Positions 22,979 through 35,169 are shown, counted from the stretch's first letter. The stretch: DNA of 64,000 nucleotides from Cryptomeria japonica (GCF_030272615.1 NC_081411.1:829176897-829240896), one strand, 5' to 3'. The notes: generated by a model from the sequence alone, not told the origin. Program-made: numbers and translations.

Positions 22979-24038
22979 TGTTAGGTCCCTGAGACAACTG
23001 AGAGGGGAGGGGGTGAATTAGTTGTCTAATAAATTTAAACCAAAACCAATTTAAATAACTTTAATACTTTATACCGGTAAACCAATCTTTTATACCAGTA
23101 GACAGTTCTATCAGTTAATAACAATACCGATAAGGATTAATGCATGAAACAAAAAGAACAAAGTCATCGACAACACATAACACCAAAACTTGTACATGGA
23201 AACCCTGTAAGGGGAAAAACCACGGTGGGAAACCTTACCCACAATCAGATGATACTACTGCAGATAGTAAGTGTATACAAATGGGGTCTGTACATGCAGA
23301 AAGGTCAAGCGTCTAGAGCTCACTACTCAAACACAAATGGGAGTCACACTGACTACAATTGGATGGTTAAATCCAATAAAAATGTACTGCTTAATTTAGC
23401 ATCTTTCTATGCTGTATTCAGTACTGGTATAGCTCTGATTGTCTTCACAAAAACCCTCCTTCAATCTTCAAATGATGTATGCGTGTATAGCTCTATTTAT
23501 TCTCGCATACACCTTCACACAACTCTTTTTCGCATTCCACATCTGATCTTACAATTAAGACCTTACATTTATATCATAACCTAAGACCAATTTTAGTAGG
23601 TCGGCTCTAAAGGATATTATAATAAAATCAATATACAAATAAATTAATGCCCGATGCAATAACCGATTCAACATGTCGGCTTAATGCATTTACAACAATA
23701 ATAAGTCATCTCCATAGCGTGCCATGCTGATCTAAAAAGATAAGCCTGTCGGTGTATAACCTAGACCTATTTGCTGATAATAGCAAATATGTAATCACAA
23801 ATATTCCAATAAACCAATCTTCAAGACAAGGTGTCCAAATGATATCTTTGACATAACCATGTGTTTTCCATGCTATTCCAAGTGTCAGTGAACATTATAT
23901 CCTCGTCGATGTACCAAATATCAGTGACTATATGAGTTATTTGCTTGCTGGTGAATGTTGTTGATTTCCAAAATGTCAGAGTTGATAGTGTCTAGTAGGT
24001 GTTGACATCAATGACAAAACCATACCACAATACCAACA
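22979..24038 (-). repeat. Cop-B 5' LTR
   Basis: Plus strand TGTTAGGTCCC to TACCAACA, followed by ATTAT. It retains GCCGAC (minus strand, 23600-23605) just upstream of the AT-rich TATA region near 23570. Confidence 0.92.
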
Positions 24039-25125
24039 ATTATTTCCAAAGAGCTTAAGTGGACTAGCTATGAAATGGTTCTCCAAAGTTTCACCTGGAA
24101 TTACATAATTCACAAAATTGGTGGATAAATTTGTTTCACAATACTCTTACAACATTCAACATGAGGTTACAATGCTAGACTTATGTAATACTAAACAAAA
24201 GAGTGGAGAACCTTTCATGATGTTTCTACAGAGATGGAGATGGATAGCTTCATGATATCCTCAAACGCTGTTGGAATATGAAAAAATAGACATATTTGTT
24301 GACAGCCTAAATGGACAAATGAGCTATCATCTAAAAATGCGATGCCATCAAAATTTTGAAAAGATGATTGATAATGGTATCAAAATGGAAGAAGCTATGG
24401 TAAAGAAGGGTGAGTTGAAGCTATACAAAGAAAGAGTTAATCATCCTAACAATAATGTTAGCAACAATAACAATGATAAGCCTAAATTTTGGAATAGAAT
24501 TCAAACATCAATGATGGGATAGTGGATAACAATAATGTAAAACCAAAACAACCAGTTTTCAATTTATCCACTCACTCAGCAGCAGCTCAATAGAACAAAA
24601 ATCACCAAAAAATCAACTTTCAACAATCTCTTTCGAAGGAAATTTACAAATATCGGTAAACCACTTGGGTCAGCATTAAAGACACTTCTCACAAATAAAT
24701 TGATTACTTTGGCAGAAGGAAGAAACTTTGAACCTCAAGTGAAACCCTCTTGGTGGAATGACAACCACTATTGCGATTTTCATCGAAACAAAGGACATCA
24801 CATAGATAATTGTCAGTGGTTGAAATATGTCATCCAAGATTTAATTGATAATAGATTAATAATTGTGGATGGACGTACGAAAAACAAATCTCATACAACT
24901 TTTAAAAATATGTTTCCAAACTATGAGAAGGGTGAATCATTGACAACACATAATGGTAAGGGTAAAGAAAAGGTAAACTACACTCATACATATGATAATG
25001 TAGTAAATATGATTGTAGTTAAAGAAAAACAACATCGAGAACCTTCTCATGCTATCACAAGAAGCAAAGCTAAATTTTTTTTGCCGGGTCCTACCACTAA
25101 CATGTCATCCACTACAAAACAATAG
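24039..25125 (+). pseudogene. Tat-1 Gag, C-terminal part, with CHHC zinc knuckle
   Basis: The capsid continues: SLSGLAMKWFSKVSPG, DKFVSQYSYNIQHEVTM, then the frame 24271-24522 (FVDSLNGQMSYHLKMRC, KMEEAMVKKGEL). After stops near 24523-24620, a frame from 24700 holds the nucleocapsid: WWNDNHYCDFHRNKGHHIDNC, knuckle at 24772-24813 with C-x2-H-x4-H-x4-C spacing, the variant common to Tat elements, then QWLKYVIQDLIDN. Gag would form the particle and bind RNA. Confidence 0.82.
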
Positions 25126-25389
25126 TCTAGTGGATCAATTACAAAAAACACCCACGCAAATATGCATCTTAGAACTTTTAAAGCTTTCACCTACACATAA
25201 AAAAATTATTGAACGAGCATTAGTAGATACAACAGTGTCCAAAGATCTTGATATAGATCAATTCCAAACCATGGTGGGACATCTCACAACCCCTCACTGC
25301 TTATCATTCACCGAAGAAGATGACATGTCCTTGCAACATCCCCATAATTCTCCCTTGCATATCGAAGTCCTCATTCATAAGATGTGATT

Positions 25390-26260
25390 TAAACATGTCC
25401 TAATAGATGGGGGAGATGGCTTAAACATTTGCTCATTGAGTCTTGTATGTGCTCTAGGTTATTCAGAAGATATAGTTGATCCCCAGAAAAAGATCATCAT
25501 CAAAGCATATGACGAAGAAGAGCGTTCTTCTAAAGGAATTGTGATATTACCCATCAGAGTGAGACCTTTAATGCAGAAAGATACAACATGCCAAGTTCTA
25601 GACTTGGACTTATCATACAACATACTCTTGGGAAGACCCTAGATACATGACATACAAGTTGTTCCATCAACATATCATCAGTGCCTAAAATTTCCCTAGA
25701 ATGGGTAGGAAATCGCAATCTCAGCAGATTCAAATCCATTTCAGTACTGTACTAATCTAAAACTAGCTCAAGAGATCATTGTTCCTCATAATAGGGAGGC
25801 ATCATCTTCAAACACACAATCCAAAGAAAAATCATTTTCCTCAATTTTGTCAAGTACGGAAAAATAAATGCAGCTAAGAGATTGAGGGAACGAAGAATAT
25901 TAAATATCACAACTACCACTTTCTCCTAAGTCCTATGGAAAACCATCAAACTCTAAACAATAGCCAATTATGAAACATCTTTTAATATTTGATGGAGCAT
26001 TTGTTAGTGTTGGGACCTTATCAGAGGAAACAAAAGATAAAGATGTACTACAGTGGCTATACAAGGATGAAGAAGTCCAACAAAAGATCAACAATGTTAG
26101 AATACCCACTGAAAAATATGGAAAAAGATTTAACATCCTTCAAAAAATGGGATACACTAGAATAGGTCCTATAGGAATAGGAAAAGAAGGTATCTTAGAA
26201 CCTATCCAACCTCATACTCAGTAGGCTACAGACAAAGCAGGCTTAGGGTATGGACAAGTT
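25390..26260 (+). pseudogene. Tat-1 aspartic protease followed by a G-patch-like segment
   Basis: Protease: LIDGGDGLNIC near 25400-25430 (DGG site), LGYSEDI, and SYNILLGRP near 25615-25640 as the second conserved block; frames are broken by stops at about 25387 and 25642. After 25970 an 84-codon frame ends in a glycine-rich segment NILQKMGYTRIGPIGIGKEG and, past a stop at 26222, KAGLGYGQ. Spacing and glycines look like a G-patch, an RNA-associated motif known in some retroviral proteases and plant gypsy elements. Its role here is inferred. Confidence 0.65.
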
Positions 26261-27618
26261 ACTCTACCCAAAGACACATCTTCTAGCCAACAACAAGAGG
26301 AATATGAAAACAGACAAAAACAACTTACAATTAAAAGGGAAGAAGTATCTTCCAAGAAACAAGCACAAGAAAACATGAAATGGCAAAAAAAACAAGCCTC
26401 AAATCAACAGGAAAAACAAACTAATGGCAATCCCAAGCAGCATTAACTCTCAATAAAAACAAGCAAGAACTTAGTACAAATCAAGGAGAGCTCATAGCAA
26501 GGTTGACAAAACTCAATCTCGGTCCAGAAGAAGTCGAGTATTAAAAAAGAAAAGATATAGCAAGAAAAACAGAAGAAACAAATCAAACGCTATATGAACA
26601 AATTTGTAGATTGCAAGCTATAAGTGAGACAAATTCTAATGAATGGGAATGGGATTCCTATCATTTTGAAGAATCAGCTAAAGAAAATTGCTTTCCAAAA
26701 GATGTAGGAGTCAATGTAGTTCACACGTATGTAGGAAAAATGTTAGGAACTAGCCCACTCTAATTAGAATCACATTCGGTTGACTTGGACTTAATCGAGG
26801 ACGATCAGGAGCTCCTTGCGCGAGGTCATTCTAATGAGAGTACCATTCTAGAAATTGACATACATATCAAAAACTTTGACATCTCTATCATGAGCCTAAA
26901 TACCTTCGAAGAATCTCAACCTGAGGACCCTTTACCTCTAATCCACCCTGAACTTATTGATTGGGAAAATGAAAGACAAATTGCCATTGATACCTTTCCT
27001 AATGACTATGCCATATCCTTATATCTTAATGCAATCAAACCCATAACAAATTTCACTAGGAATCTCAACAATGCATCTTCCAATCAAGTGGGTGCCAAAT
27101 CTCCCAAACGTAAAAGTGAAAATACAGAGAACAATATCAAGTCTAATGCTAAAAAACCATTTATTGACAGCATTAGACCAAGAAAAAGTCAAAAGAAAGG
27201 ATGCATCTAATGGTGAAAACCTCCTTGAGGCATCAGAAGATGGGAGATTTGACATTTTACCTGAGCACTATCAAGAAAGGTCATCCATTTTGATCAAACC
27301 AATAGAGGCAGTTAACATTGGCACAACAGAGCAACCAAAGATTCTATATCCAGCAACTTCTCTATTAGAGCAAGAAATGCAACAATATGTGGAGTTATTC
27401 AAACGATGACAAATCAATTTCGCATGGTCATATGCAGACATGCTAGGGTTGGATCCAGAGCTTATTATGCATCACTTAAATGTTAGTCCAGGAGCCAAAC
27501 CAGTTAAACATAAAATAAGGAAGATGCATCCTCATATTTCTCTTCTCGTGAAAGCAGAACTAAAGAAATTACTGGATGTCGCATTCATCAAACTTGTCAC
27601 ATATCCTCAATGGGTATA
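26261..27618 (+). pseudogene. Tat-1 protease-RT linker and N-terminal RT
   Basis: 26261-26780 is lysine/glutamine-rich with stops. Frame 26785-27210 is an acidic linker (ENERQIAIDTFPNDYA), followed after a frameshift by GRFDILPEHYQERSS and the approach to RT. At 27440-27610 the RT fingers begin: DMLGLDPELIMHHLNV, GAKPVKHKIRKMHP, ending at PQWV where Cop-D enters. The palm with the catalytic aspartates is absent from the window. Confidence 0.75.
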
Positions 27619-29053
27619 TGTTGGAATTTGTAGTTTGTAGGAATTTTTGCATAATAGATTGCATTAATGCTATGTTGTCATTGATGTCAATTGAACTGGT
27701 AATGATATTCATGTTATTATTGATATTGTTGTTTTTGATATTGGCTAGTAATAGGTAAGAAGATATTTGTGGAAGATGTAGTAAACTGATATGTTAAGTT
27801 TGTGAGTTGAACCGATAAACCAGTGTAAAGGGTTAAACCTTTCTATGCATTGTAATCGATAAACCCTATCAGTTGTTAAACCCTAACTAATCAAGTTGGT
27901 TGGTTTATTATCTGGTGAGTGGTAATGATGGAGACACGTTTGATCATTGTATAAGGATAAGTGTAAACTGTTTTGGTGTATTTGTTTTCTAGGGAAGGAG
28001 CAAAGTGGACTGCATATAATACACAACATGTGATGAGTTACAAAGTCCGATGAAGTGGTGATCATGGAGCGGTTGAGATTTTCTTGAAGAATGTGAAGAG
28101 ATTGTCATGATTTCTAATGGTCAAGATTGTACTGACTTGTTTGTAATCTTGATCATGAGAATTAGGTTTTTGTTGTATTACCGACCTAATTGATTTGTAT
28201 TTAAGGTCGATGAAGTTGTTTGTAAAAGTTATTGGCAAGATTGGCAGAAACCTGTTGAGTGTGTAGTTGCCTAACTGGTGAATGGATCCATACTTAGAGT
28301 GAAGGCAGATTGAAGCTTAAAAGGATTTGATCAAGAAGATGAAGTGCTACTTAGACAGATCAAGAAAACCTGTTGTTTTCTAACAATTATAGCAGAAGTT
28401 AAACCCCTTAACTAGGTAAGCTCTAACAATCTTGGTTACTCATTAAATCCTCTAACAAGGTGGTCCATTAGCTTAGATTCTTAAATCCTCCAGTGAGGTT
28501 ACTCCTAACATGGTATTGTGCTTTTCATCAAGGAATATTTTTAAATCCTGTAACTGGGTGATTCCTAATCAAAATTAGTTCCTAACAAGACTTATTGTAA
28601 AGCTTTAATAGGCTTGGCTCCTAACAGGGCTAAATTCAGAAGAGTTTAGATAGCTATCCTTGTGAGTCTCATCTCACCATGGTTTTTACCTATTTGGGTT
28701 TTCCACGTATAAACATTTGTGTCAAGTGGTGAATGCTTTTGTGGTTATGATCTTATTTGTTGAGTTGATTAATTTCTGATAAGGCATGATAACTGGAAAT
28801 ATTGAGAGATGAATATGTTGAGATGTGATTAAGAATTGTTGATGTATAAAAGATTGAATTTGTTTACTATTAAGTTGTCATAACAGTTAAACCAGTTAAT
28901 GTCAAGTATTCTTATGAATATTGATCTTGACTGAGATATGTTTACTTTGTGAGGTTGAAATTGAGTTTGGGAACTTTGTATCAATTTTTCAATATATTGA
29001 TTCATCCCCCTCTCATTATTCTACCAAATACTTATTCTTTCATCATACCATCA
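27619..29053 (+). repeat. Cop-D 5' LTR
   Basis: 1435 bp from TGTTGGAATT to ACCATCA. It contains ACCGAC at 28180-28185 and a TATA-like TATTTAAGG at 28198-28206, then repeated short phrases of the AAATCCTCTAAC...GGTT type (28400-28620) shared with Cop-E and Cop-F LTRs. An ORF-like stretch on the other strand is not coding. Confidence 0.9.
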
Positions 29054-29055
29054 AT

Positions 29056-29067
29056 TGGTATCAGAGC
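29056..29067 (+). promoter_or_regulatory. Cop-D primer binding site (initiator Met tRNA)
   Basis: An unchanged TGGTATCAGAGC follows the LTR after two bases. Confidence 0.9.
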
Positions 29068-29124
29068 TATCTAGGTCCTCTTAATCTAAAAGCCTAATAG
29101 TTTGAGTAAAATATCTTGTAGAAT

Positions 29125-30350
29125 ATGATGAATAAAAAATGTTCGAAGTTGAACAAAAATTACTATAGAATATGGAGTGACAGAATGAAGATTTACATTA
29201 AGAGTCTTGGTAGTCAGTATTGGGATCATATAGAAAACAAGTATAATGCACCTACCGGTATCCTGACTGATGATCAGAAGAAAGAACAACAAGAAAATCA
29301 CCAAGCATTAGAGGCTATTATCAATTCCCTATCTGATGATGAATATATAGATGTTCATGGTCTTGAAACTGCATATGAAATATGGAAAAAACTTGAAGAG
29401 ATTTATAGCAGTGATGAACATGTTAAGATTGCCAAAGAGGAGAGTTTAAGAGAAAATTTTGATGATATGAGAATGTCTGAAGGTGAGAATATCCGGCAGT
29501 ATGGTCAAAGGATTAAAGAGATAGTTGGTGAGATAAAGAGTGTAGGAGGGAAATTGGAAGACGAAACTGTAATAAGTAAGGTACTGAGAACCCTGCTACT
29601 GGTCTATGATATCCAAGTTGCATCTATTTAGGAGCTAAAATCCATTGACAAGACAAAGGTAACTCTTGACTCTATTATTGGCAAACTTACTGCTTTTGAA
29701 CTAAATGGCTATGATGGTAGTGTACAGAAATTAGAATCTGCATTCAAAGCTTTTGTCTTTAACCCATCTATGAGAAGAAGTAGAGATACTGGCCATAGCT
29801 ATGAATCTAGATCCAACAGAGATGTTGATGATGAAGATAGCCTAGTGGAACTTGAAGCATTGTTCACAAAATGATTGCCTAGAGGCACCGGTAAATATAG
29901 AGGTAAGCTACCTTTAAAATGTTTTGCATGCAACAAGATTGGTCATATAGAAGCTAATTGCCCTAATGGTGAAAATGAATTCAAGAGAGGCAAATTCAAG
30001 AAGTATAAGGGTAAAGGCAAGAGAGATTGTCTAGAAGCTATTGACAATGGTATTACTAATGAAGAATCTGATGATGATGCTAGTGAAGACATTGTGTTTG
30101 TAGCTATTAAGGAATAAATATCAGATCATAAGGCACTAGTATCCAGAATGGATAACTCTAATGATTGGATCATTGATAGTGGTTGTTCACATCACATGAC
30201 CAATGATCGGAGCAAATTTCTTTCCTTGAAAGAATTTGATGGTGGTGTTGTCAGATTTGGCAATGACTCACCCTATATGCTTAAAGGTAAGGGAGTTATT
30301 ATCTTAATGGGAAGAGAAGTGTTGATGATGTCTATTGGATTGAAGGCCTA
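29125..30350 (+). pseudogene. Cop-D Gag and protease
   Basis: One frame spans 29125-30315 with stops at 29629 (TAG), about 29872 (TGA) and 30115 (TAA). Gag: NYYRIWSDRMKIYIKSLGSQ, YEIWKKLEEIYSSDEHVKIA, GENIRQYGQRIKEIVGEI. Nucleocapsid knuckle CFACNKIGHIEANC is intact, followed by a lysine-rich tail and an acidic EESDDDASEDI. Protease active site WIIDSGCSHHMTNDRSKF is intact near 30163-30215. A frameshift near 30315 moves the rest of the domain to another frame. Start ATGATG at 29125 is equivalent to that of Cop-F. Confidence 0.88.
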
Positions 30351-31450
30351 AAACACAATCTTTTGAGTGTGGCACAACTTAATGACAAAGGATACCCACT
30401 GGAGTTTAGAAATGACATGTGCAAAATCTTTGACAACAAAGGTGAATTGATTGCTACTGGGAAACATACTAGAGGTAATTTATTTCATCTCAATCCTAAA
30501 GTTAGCAATTGTTTGATTGCAAAAATTGATGATAGCTAGCTTTGGCATAGGAGATTTTGTCAAATAAATTTTGACAATGCTATTAAAGTAAGCAAGTCTA
30601 AGATAGTAAGAGGTCTGCCTCAGCTAGACAAACCGGTTAATACTCTTTGTAAAGAATGTCAACTAGGAAATATGACTTCTTCAACTTTCAAGAGCAATTC
30701 CTTCTCAGCAGAGCACTTGTTAGATTTGGTGCATACAAAGCTATGTGGACCAATAAGAACAAGCATTCACGGTGACAAATATTTCATGATCTTCACTGAT
30801 GATTGTTCAAGGATGATGTGGGTCACATTCTTGAAGGATAAGAATGAAGCTTTGGTAAATTCAAGGCATTCAGAGTCTTAGCTGAGAAAGAGAGTGACAA
30901 AAAGATAAAATGTCTGAGAACAGATCAAGGCGATGAATTCACTTCTATGGAGTTCACTAAGTATTATGATGACAATGGTATCAAGCGGCCACTTTCTGCA
31001 CCATGGATACCATAGCAGAATGGTATAGCAGAGAGAAACAACTAGTCAATAGTTGAAGCTGCTAGGACTATGATGATACAAGGAGATGTAGTAAAAAAAT
31101 TTTGGAAAGAAGGTGTAAGTACAATTGTCTACACTATGAACCGAGTTCTGGTAAAAATAGGTAAGGTCAAGACCCCTTATGAATACTAGTATGGAAGGTC
31201 ACCTGATGTTAGCTATTTTCAGATATTTGGAAGAAAAAGTTTTATTAAAGGAGGTGATTACATAAGCAAGTTTGAAGCTAAGAGTGATGAAGACATATTT
31301 CTTGGCTATTCCACCAAGAGAAAGGCCTATAAATGCTTCAACAACTAGACACAAAAAATTGTTGAGAGTGTTGATGTTCATGTAGATGAATGTCCTAAAA
31401 TTTCAGAAGGAATCAGTTCTAAAAAGGATGAAGATCCTTGCATTTTACTT
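30315..31450 (+). pseudogene. Cop-D integrase
   Basis: Pre-integrase region LKHNLLSVAQLND, then LWHRRFCQINF and CKECQLGN of the HHCC zinc fold. The core has D in DKYFMIFTDDCSRMMW near 30775-30825, D in CLRTDQGDEF near 30910 and E in QNGIAERNN near 31016-31042. The C-terminal part has YFQIFGRK and EDIFLGYSTKRKAY. Stops at about 30539 (TGG to TAG compared with Cop-E), 31012, 31042, 31186 and 31347, and a frameshift near 30860, inactivate it. Confidence 0.87.
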
Positions 31451-33144
31451 TTGGAACCTGAAACTGTTAAATCAAAAATTGATAAAGAAAATCCTAATGT
31501 ACTTGATCAACCGGAAAAAATAAATTTAGAAGAAGATGATAATGAAGAAGCTGAACCTAGAGAGAATGATCATGTTATTCCTAGGTATGTGAGACTAAAT
31601 CATAGTCCTGAACAGATAATTAGGGATAAGGATGCAGGTGTACTAACTAGAAGGAGAATAAGAGAAAACTCTTGCATGATCTCCACCTTTGAACCTAGAA
31701 GTGTTAAGGAGGCATTTGGTGATGATCATTGGATGAAAGCTATGGAGGAGGAGTTGGATCAAATTAAGAAAAACAACATTTGGACCCTGGTACCTTGACC
31801 GGTAAACAAGAATGTTATAGGTACTAAATGGGTGTTTAGGAATAAGTTAAATGAAGATGGTGTTGTAATTTGCAACAAGGCAAGATTTGTATGCAAAGGT
31901 TATGCGCAAGAAGAAGGAGAATATTATGGAGAAACTTCTGCACCACTAGCAAGACTGGAAGGTGTCAGAACATTATTTGCATTTGCAGCTCATAAGAAGT
32001 TTAAGGTATACTAGATAGATGTCAAGTCTGCATTTTTGAATGGGATACTAGAAGAAGAGGTTTATATAGAGCAGCCTGATGGTTATGCATCGACAGATAA
32101 AGAAGACATGGTATGAAAATTGCATAAAGCTTTGTATGGATTGAAGCAGACACCCAGAGCATGGTATGAATGGATTCATACTCATCTGATGAAGATAGGC
32201 TTTGCTAGAACCATTGATGACAACAACATTTATCTCAAGTTTGAAGCAGATAACATACTAGTCAATGAAGTATTTGTTGATGAAATTATATTTGGAGGTA
32301 ATGATGACATGAGTAATGTCTTTGCAGATGAAATGAAGAATGGAATTGAGATGTCATTAGTAGGGGAAATAAAAAATGTCATAGGCTTACAGATACAGCA
32401 GATGAAGAATGGTATTTTCATTACTCAATCCAAGCATGTGAAAGAAGTTTTGAAGACTTTCGGTATGAGTGATTGTAAACCAGTTGGAACCCCAATGGTT
32501 ATAGGATGTAAATTGTCCAAGGAAGATGCATCTAAGTTTTTAGATGAAAATGAATATAGATCAATGATTGGCAAATTACACTATGTTGTTCATAGTTGAC
32601 CAAATATTGCCCATGCAATTGGTATTGTTGCTAGATTTCAAAAGAATCCAAAGGAGGCACATCTGATGGCAACCAAGAGAATTTTGATTGGGCTAGTAAT
32701 ATTTATGACCGGAAGAGTTCTACCGGTGGAGTATTATTTTTAGGAGGAAGGCTAGTCTCATGGAGTAGAAAAAAATAGAGTTGTACTTCATAATCTACTA
32801 TTGAAGCTGAGTATGTAGAAGCTTATATGAATTGCACACACGCTATGTGGATGAGGCACATTTTGGAAGGTTTGAAGATAGAGATCTCAGAACCTATAAA
32901 GATTTTGTGTGATTATACAAGTGCAATAAACATTTCAAAAAACCTTGTTTTGCACACAAGGGCTAAACACATTGAATTGAAGTATCACTTCTTGAGAGAA
33001 AAAGTTCAAAGTAAATATGTTATCTTGGAGCATGTCTCTACCAAGGAGTGGCTTGCAGATATCTTTACCAAACCTCTACCTAAGACCACTTTTGAGTATC
33101 TTAGAAGTCAATTAGGGGTTGTCCCTCTTGATGAAGTTAGTTGA
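31451..33144 (+). pseudogene. Cop-D reverse transcriptase and RNase H
   Basis: [42 protein letters not shown], then VY-stop-IDVKSAFLNG (TAG 32012-32014), ALYGLKQTPRAWYEW, and FVDEIIFGG near 32270, in which the second catalytic Asp is Glu. Connection: MSLVGEIKNVIGLQIQQMKNG, KPVGTPMVIG. An internal deletion of roughly 100 bases near 32682 removes the RNase H stretch that should hold its first Asp (compare Cop-E at 43130-43020). The C-terminal part 32827-33144 is clear (LADIFTKPLPKTTFEYLRSQ). Confidence 0.88.
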
Positions 33145-33286
33145 GCATGATGCTGATTGCATCAGTCCCTGAATTACTTGTAGAATCTTACATGGATTGA
33201 TGAAGAAGTGGATGTACTCCACAAGGGGAGAATCAACATCACAATGAGAGCAGAATTACATATTTTACTTTCACTTTGGCATTGTT

Positions 33287-33300
33287 GTCAAAGGGGGAGA
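33287..33300 (+). promoter_or_regulatory. Cop-D upstream polypurine tract
   Basis: GTCAAAGGGGGAGA lies 178 bases before the 3' tract GCCAAAGGGGGAGAT (33463-33477). Both have the same core and are preceded by similar CATTGTTGT or CATCAAT words. Confidence 0.6.
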
Positions 33301-33477
33301 AGAATAATGTGATTAAGGAGAAGAATTATGTGTCTAATTAGGTGAACCAGTGGCAGGCTGAAGACAAACAGAGCAAGGTGAATATTTGATAATGTAAACC
33401 AGGATTCCTATTCACCAATCTCAGTAGTAATCAGAGGTGTTGATATTTGTATTGCCATCAATGCCAAAGGGGGAGAT

Positions 33478-33961
33478 TGTTGGCATTTGCATTTTGTAGA
33501 CATTTTTGCATAATAGATTTCATTAATGATATGTTGTCATTGATGTCAACTGAACCAGTAATGGTATTCATGTTATTGTTGATATTGTTGTTTTTGATAT
33601 TAGCTAGTAACTAGTAAGAAGAGATTTGTGGAAGATGTAGTAAACCGATATGTTATGTTTGTGAGTTGAATCGGTAAACTGATGTAAAGGGTTAAACCTT
33701 TCTATGCATTGTAACCAGTAAACCCTATCAGTTGTTAAACCCTAACTGATCAAGTTTGTTGTTTTATTATCTGGAGAGTGCTAATGATGGAGACACATTT
33801 GATCATTGTATGAGGATAAGTTTAAACTATTTTGGTGCATTTTTTTCTAGGGAAGGAGCAAAGTGGATTGCATCTAATACACAATATGTGATGAGTTACA
33901 AAGTCCGATGAAGTGGTGATCATGGAGCAATTGGATTTTTCTTGAAGAATGTGAAGAGATT
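33478..33961 (+). repeat. Cop-D 3' LTR, truncated
   Basis: It follows the polypurine tract and matches 27619-28104 of the 5' LTR. Similarity ends at GAAGAGATT; the missing 950 bases include the TATA region. Confidence 0.9.
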
Positions 33962-33973
33962 CAATTGCTCCAT
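33962..33973. other. Filler at the Cop-D/Cop-C deletion junction
   Basis: CAATTGCTCCAT belongs to neither flanking element. It is the exact reverse complement of 33922-33933 (ATGGAGCAATTG) in the Cop-D LTR, with 28 bases between the two copies. This is what templated end-joining would leave. Confidence 0.65.
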
Positions 33974-35169
33974 TAGGTCCTAAACTTGATGGAATAAACT
34001 ATGGGATATAGAAGATCAGAATGGAGACACATCTAAATTGCATTGGAAATGATATCTGGGAAGTTATAAAGAATGGCTATACTGCTCCTACTCCTAGTCA
34101 ACCTAATCCACCTACCTTAGGAAAAGATGAAGAAAATGATTGCAAGGCAAGAGAAGAACTTTTGAGCGCATTATCAGATCGACAAATCATGGGTTATCAG
34201 ATAGATCTACTACTAAAGATATTTGGGACCATCTAGAAACATTGAATGAAAGAGATTCCATAGTCAAAATTGCAAAACTTGAAAGCTTCTGGGTCAGGTA
34301 TGAGAATCTGAAAATGGAAGAAGATGAAAGAATTTTTTCTTTTATGGAAAGAGTTAATGAAATTGTTTTAGGTATTAAATGTTGTGGAAGAACCTTAAGT
34401 GAAGATGAAATTGTTTCAAAAGTTTTAAGAGGATTACCATAGGCATACAAAATGAAAGTTACTGCTATAAATTAACTAAGAACAATGCCTAATACATCAG
34501 TAACTAGGGATACATTGATTGGAAAAATTTCAGCCTTTGAAATTGAGGAATTTGGTCCTGTTGCTACTATAAAGACAAATTTAGCTTTTAAGGCATCAAC
34601 ATCATCTGCACCATCATTTGACAAGTCTGATTGGAAAGCCTTTTATGCAAGAGAACTTGAAGAAAGCAGGAGAGAAAATGAAGAACTTGAAGAACTTGAA
34701 GCACTATTTGCAAGGAAAATGCCTAAAGGTCCAAAGTAAGTATGAAGGTAAAACACCCTTTAAATGTTTTAACTATAATAAGATCAGTCATATGGCTTCA
34801 ACATGCCCTGATAGACATGCTAGATTAAGAGAAGAATCTAGAAGAACATACAAACCTAACCCTGAATATCAGAGATACAAATTTAAGAAGAATAAAGACA
34901 AATCTTGTTATCTTGCTGATGAAGGAGTCATTGATGATTCTGATGAGGATCTAGTAGACAATGGATGGGTCTTTGTTGCTATAATAGAAGATCAATCAAC
35001 ACCTACAGTTCAATCGGTAGAGTAGGCCCCGACAGCTAAAATAGAAGTTAAGGATGAATGGATCATTGACTCGGGATGCTCACATCATATGACTGGTGAT
35101 AAAGGTAAATTCTTGAACTTTTAGGAATATAATGGAGGTCTAGTAAGATTTAGAGATAATAAAGCTTGT
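33974..35169 (+). pseudogene. Cop-C Gag and protease
   Basis: Gag starts at ATGGAGACACAT (34021). It shifts frame near 34190 and returns near 34735. Segments: RQIMG...LSDRSTTKDIWDHLETLNE, ESFWVRYENLKMEEDERIF, VLRGLP. The nucleocapsid knuckle CFNYNKISHMASTC lacks its second Cys, as in Cop-B. Protease site WIIDSGCSHHMTGDKGKF is intact near 35058-35110, with a TAG at 35122-35124 shared with Cop-B. Confidence 0.87.

Larger units (their letters stand above)
17328..24038 (-). mobile_element. Cop-B: full-length Ty1/copia element inserted in Tat-1 gag
   Basis: LTRs 17328-18391 and 22979-24038 (about 1.06 kb each) are bounded by TG...CA and by the duplication ATTAT at 17323-17327 and 24039-24043. The minus strand reads gag, protease, integrase, RT, RNase H, the copia order. 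It belongs to the same family as Cop-C. I count 13 substitutions in the first 165 bases of the LTR pair, mostly transitions. All genes are interrupted. Confidence 0.93.
27619..33961 (+). mobile_element. Cop-D: Ty1/copia element with truncated 3' LTR
   Basis: 5' LTR 27619-29053, initiator-Met primer site, gag, protease, integrase, RT, RNase H, polypurine tract, then a 3' LTR that stops after 484 bp at 33961, where a deletion joins it to Cop-C. It belongs to the same family as Cop-E and Cop-F (LTR ends TGTTGG...CATCATACCATCA). It entered Tat-1 RT; the left duplication candidate is GTATA (27614-27618), the right one is lost. Confidence 0.9.

Noticed and set aside
28400-28640. Regular CCTCTAAC/GGTT phrases every 40-60 bases, CRISPR-like at first sight
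   Set aside because: The units are variable in length and content and recur in Cop-E and Cop-F LTRs; this is a plant nuclear LTR, not a CRISPR array.
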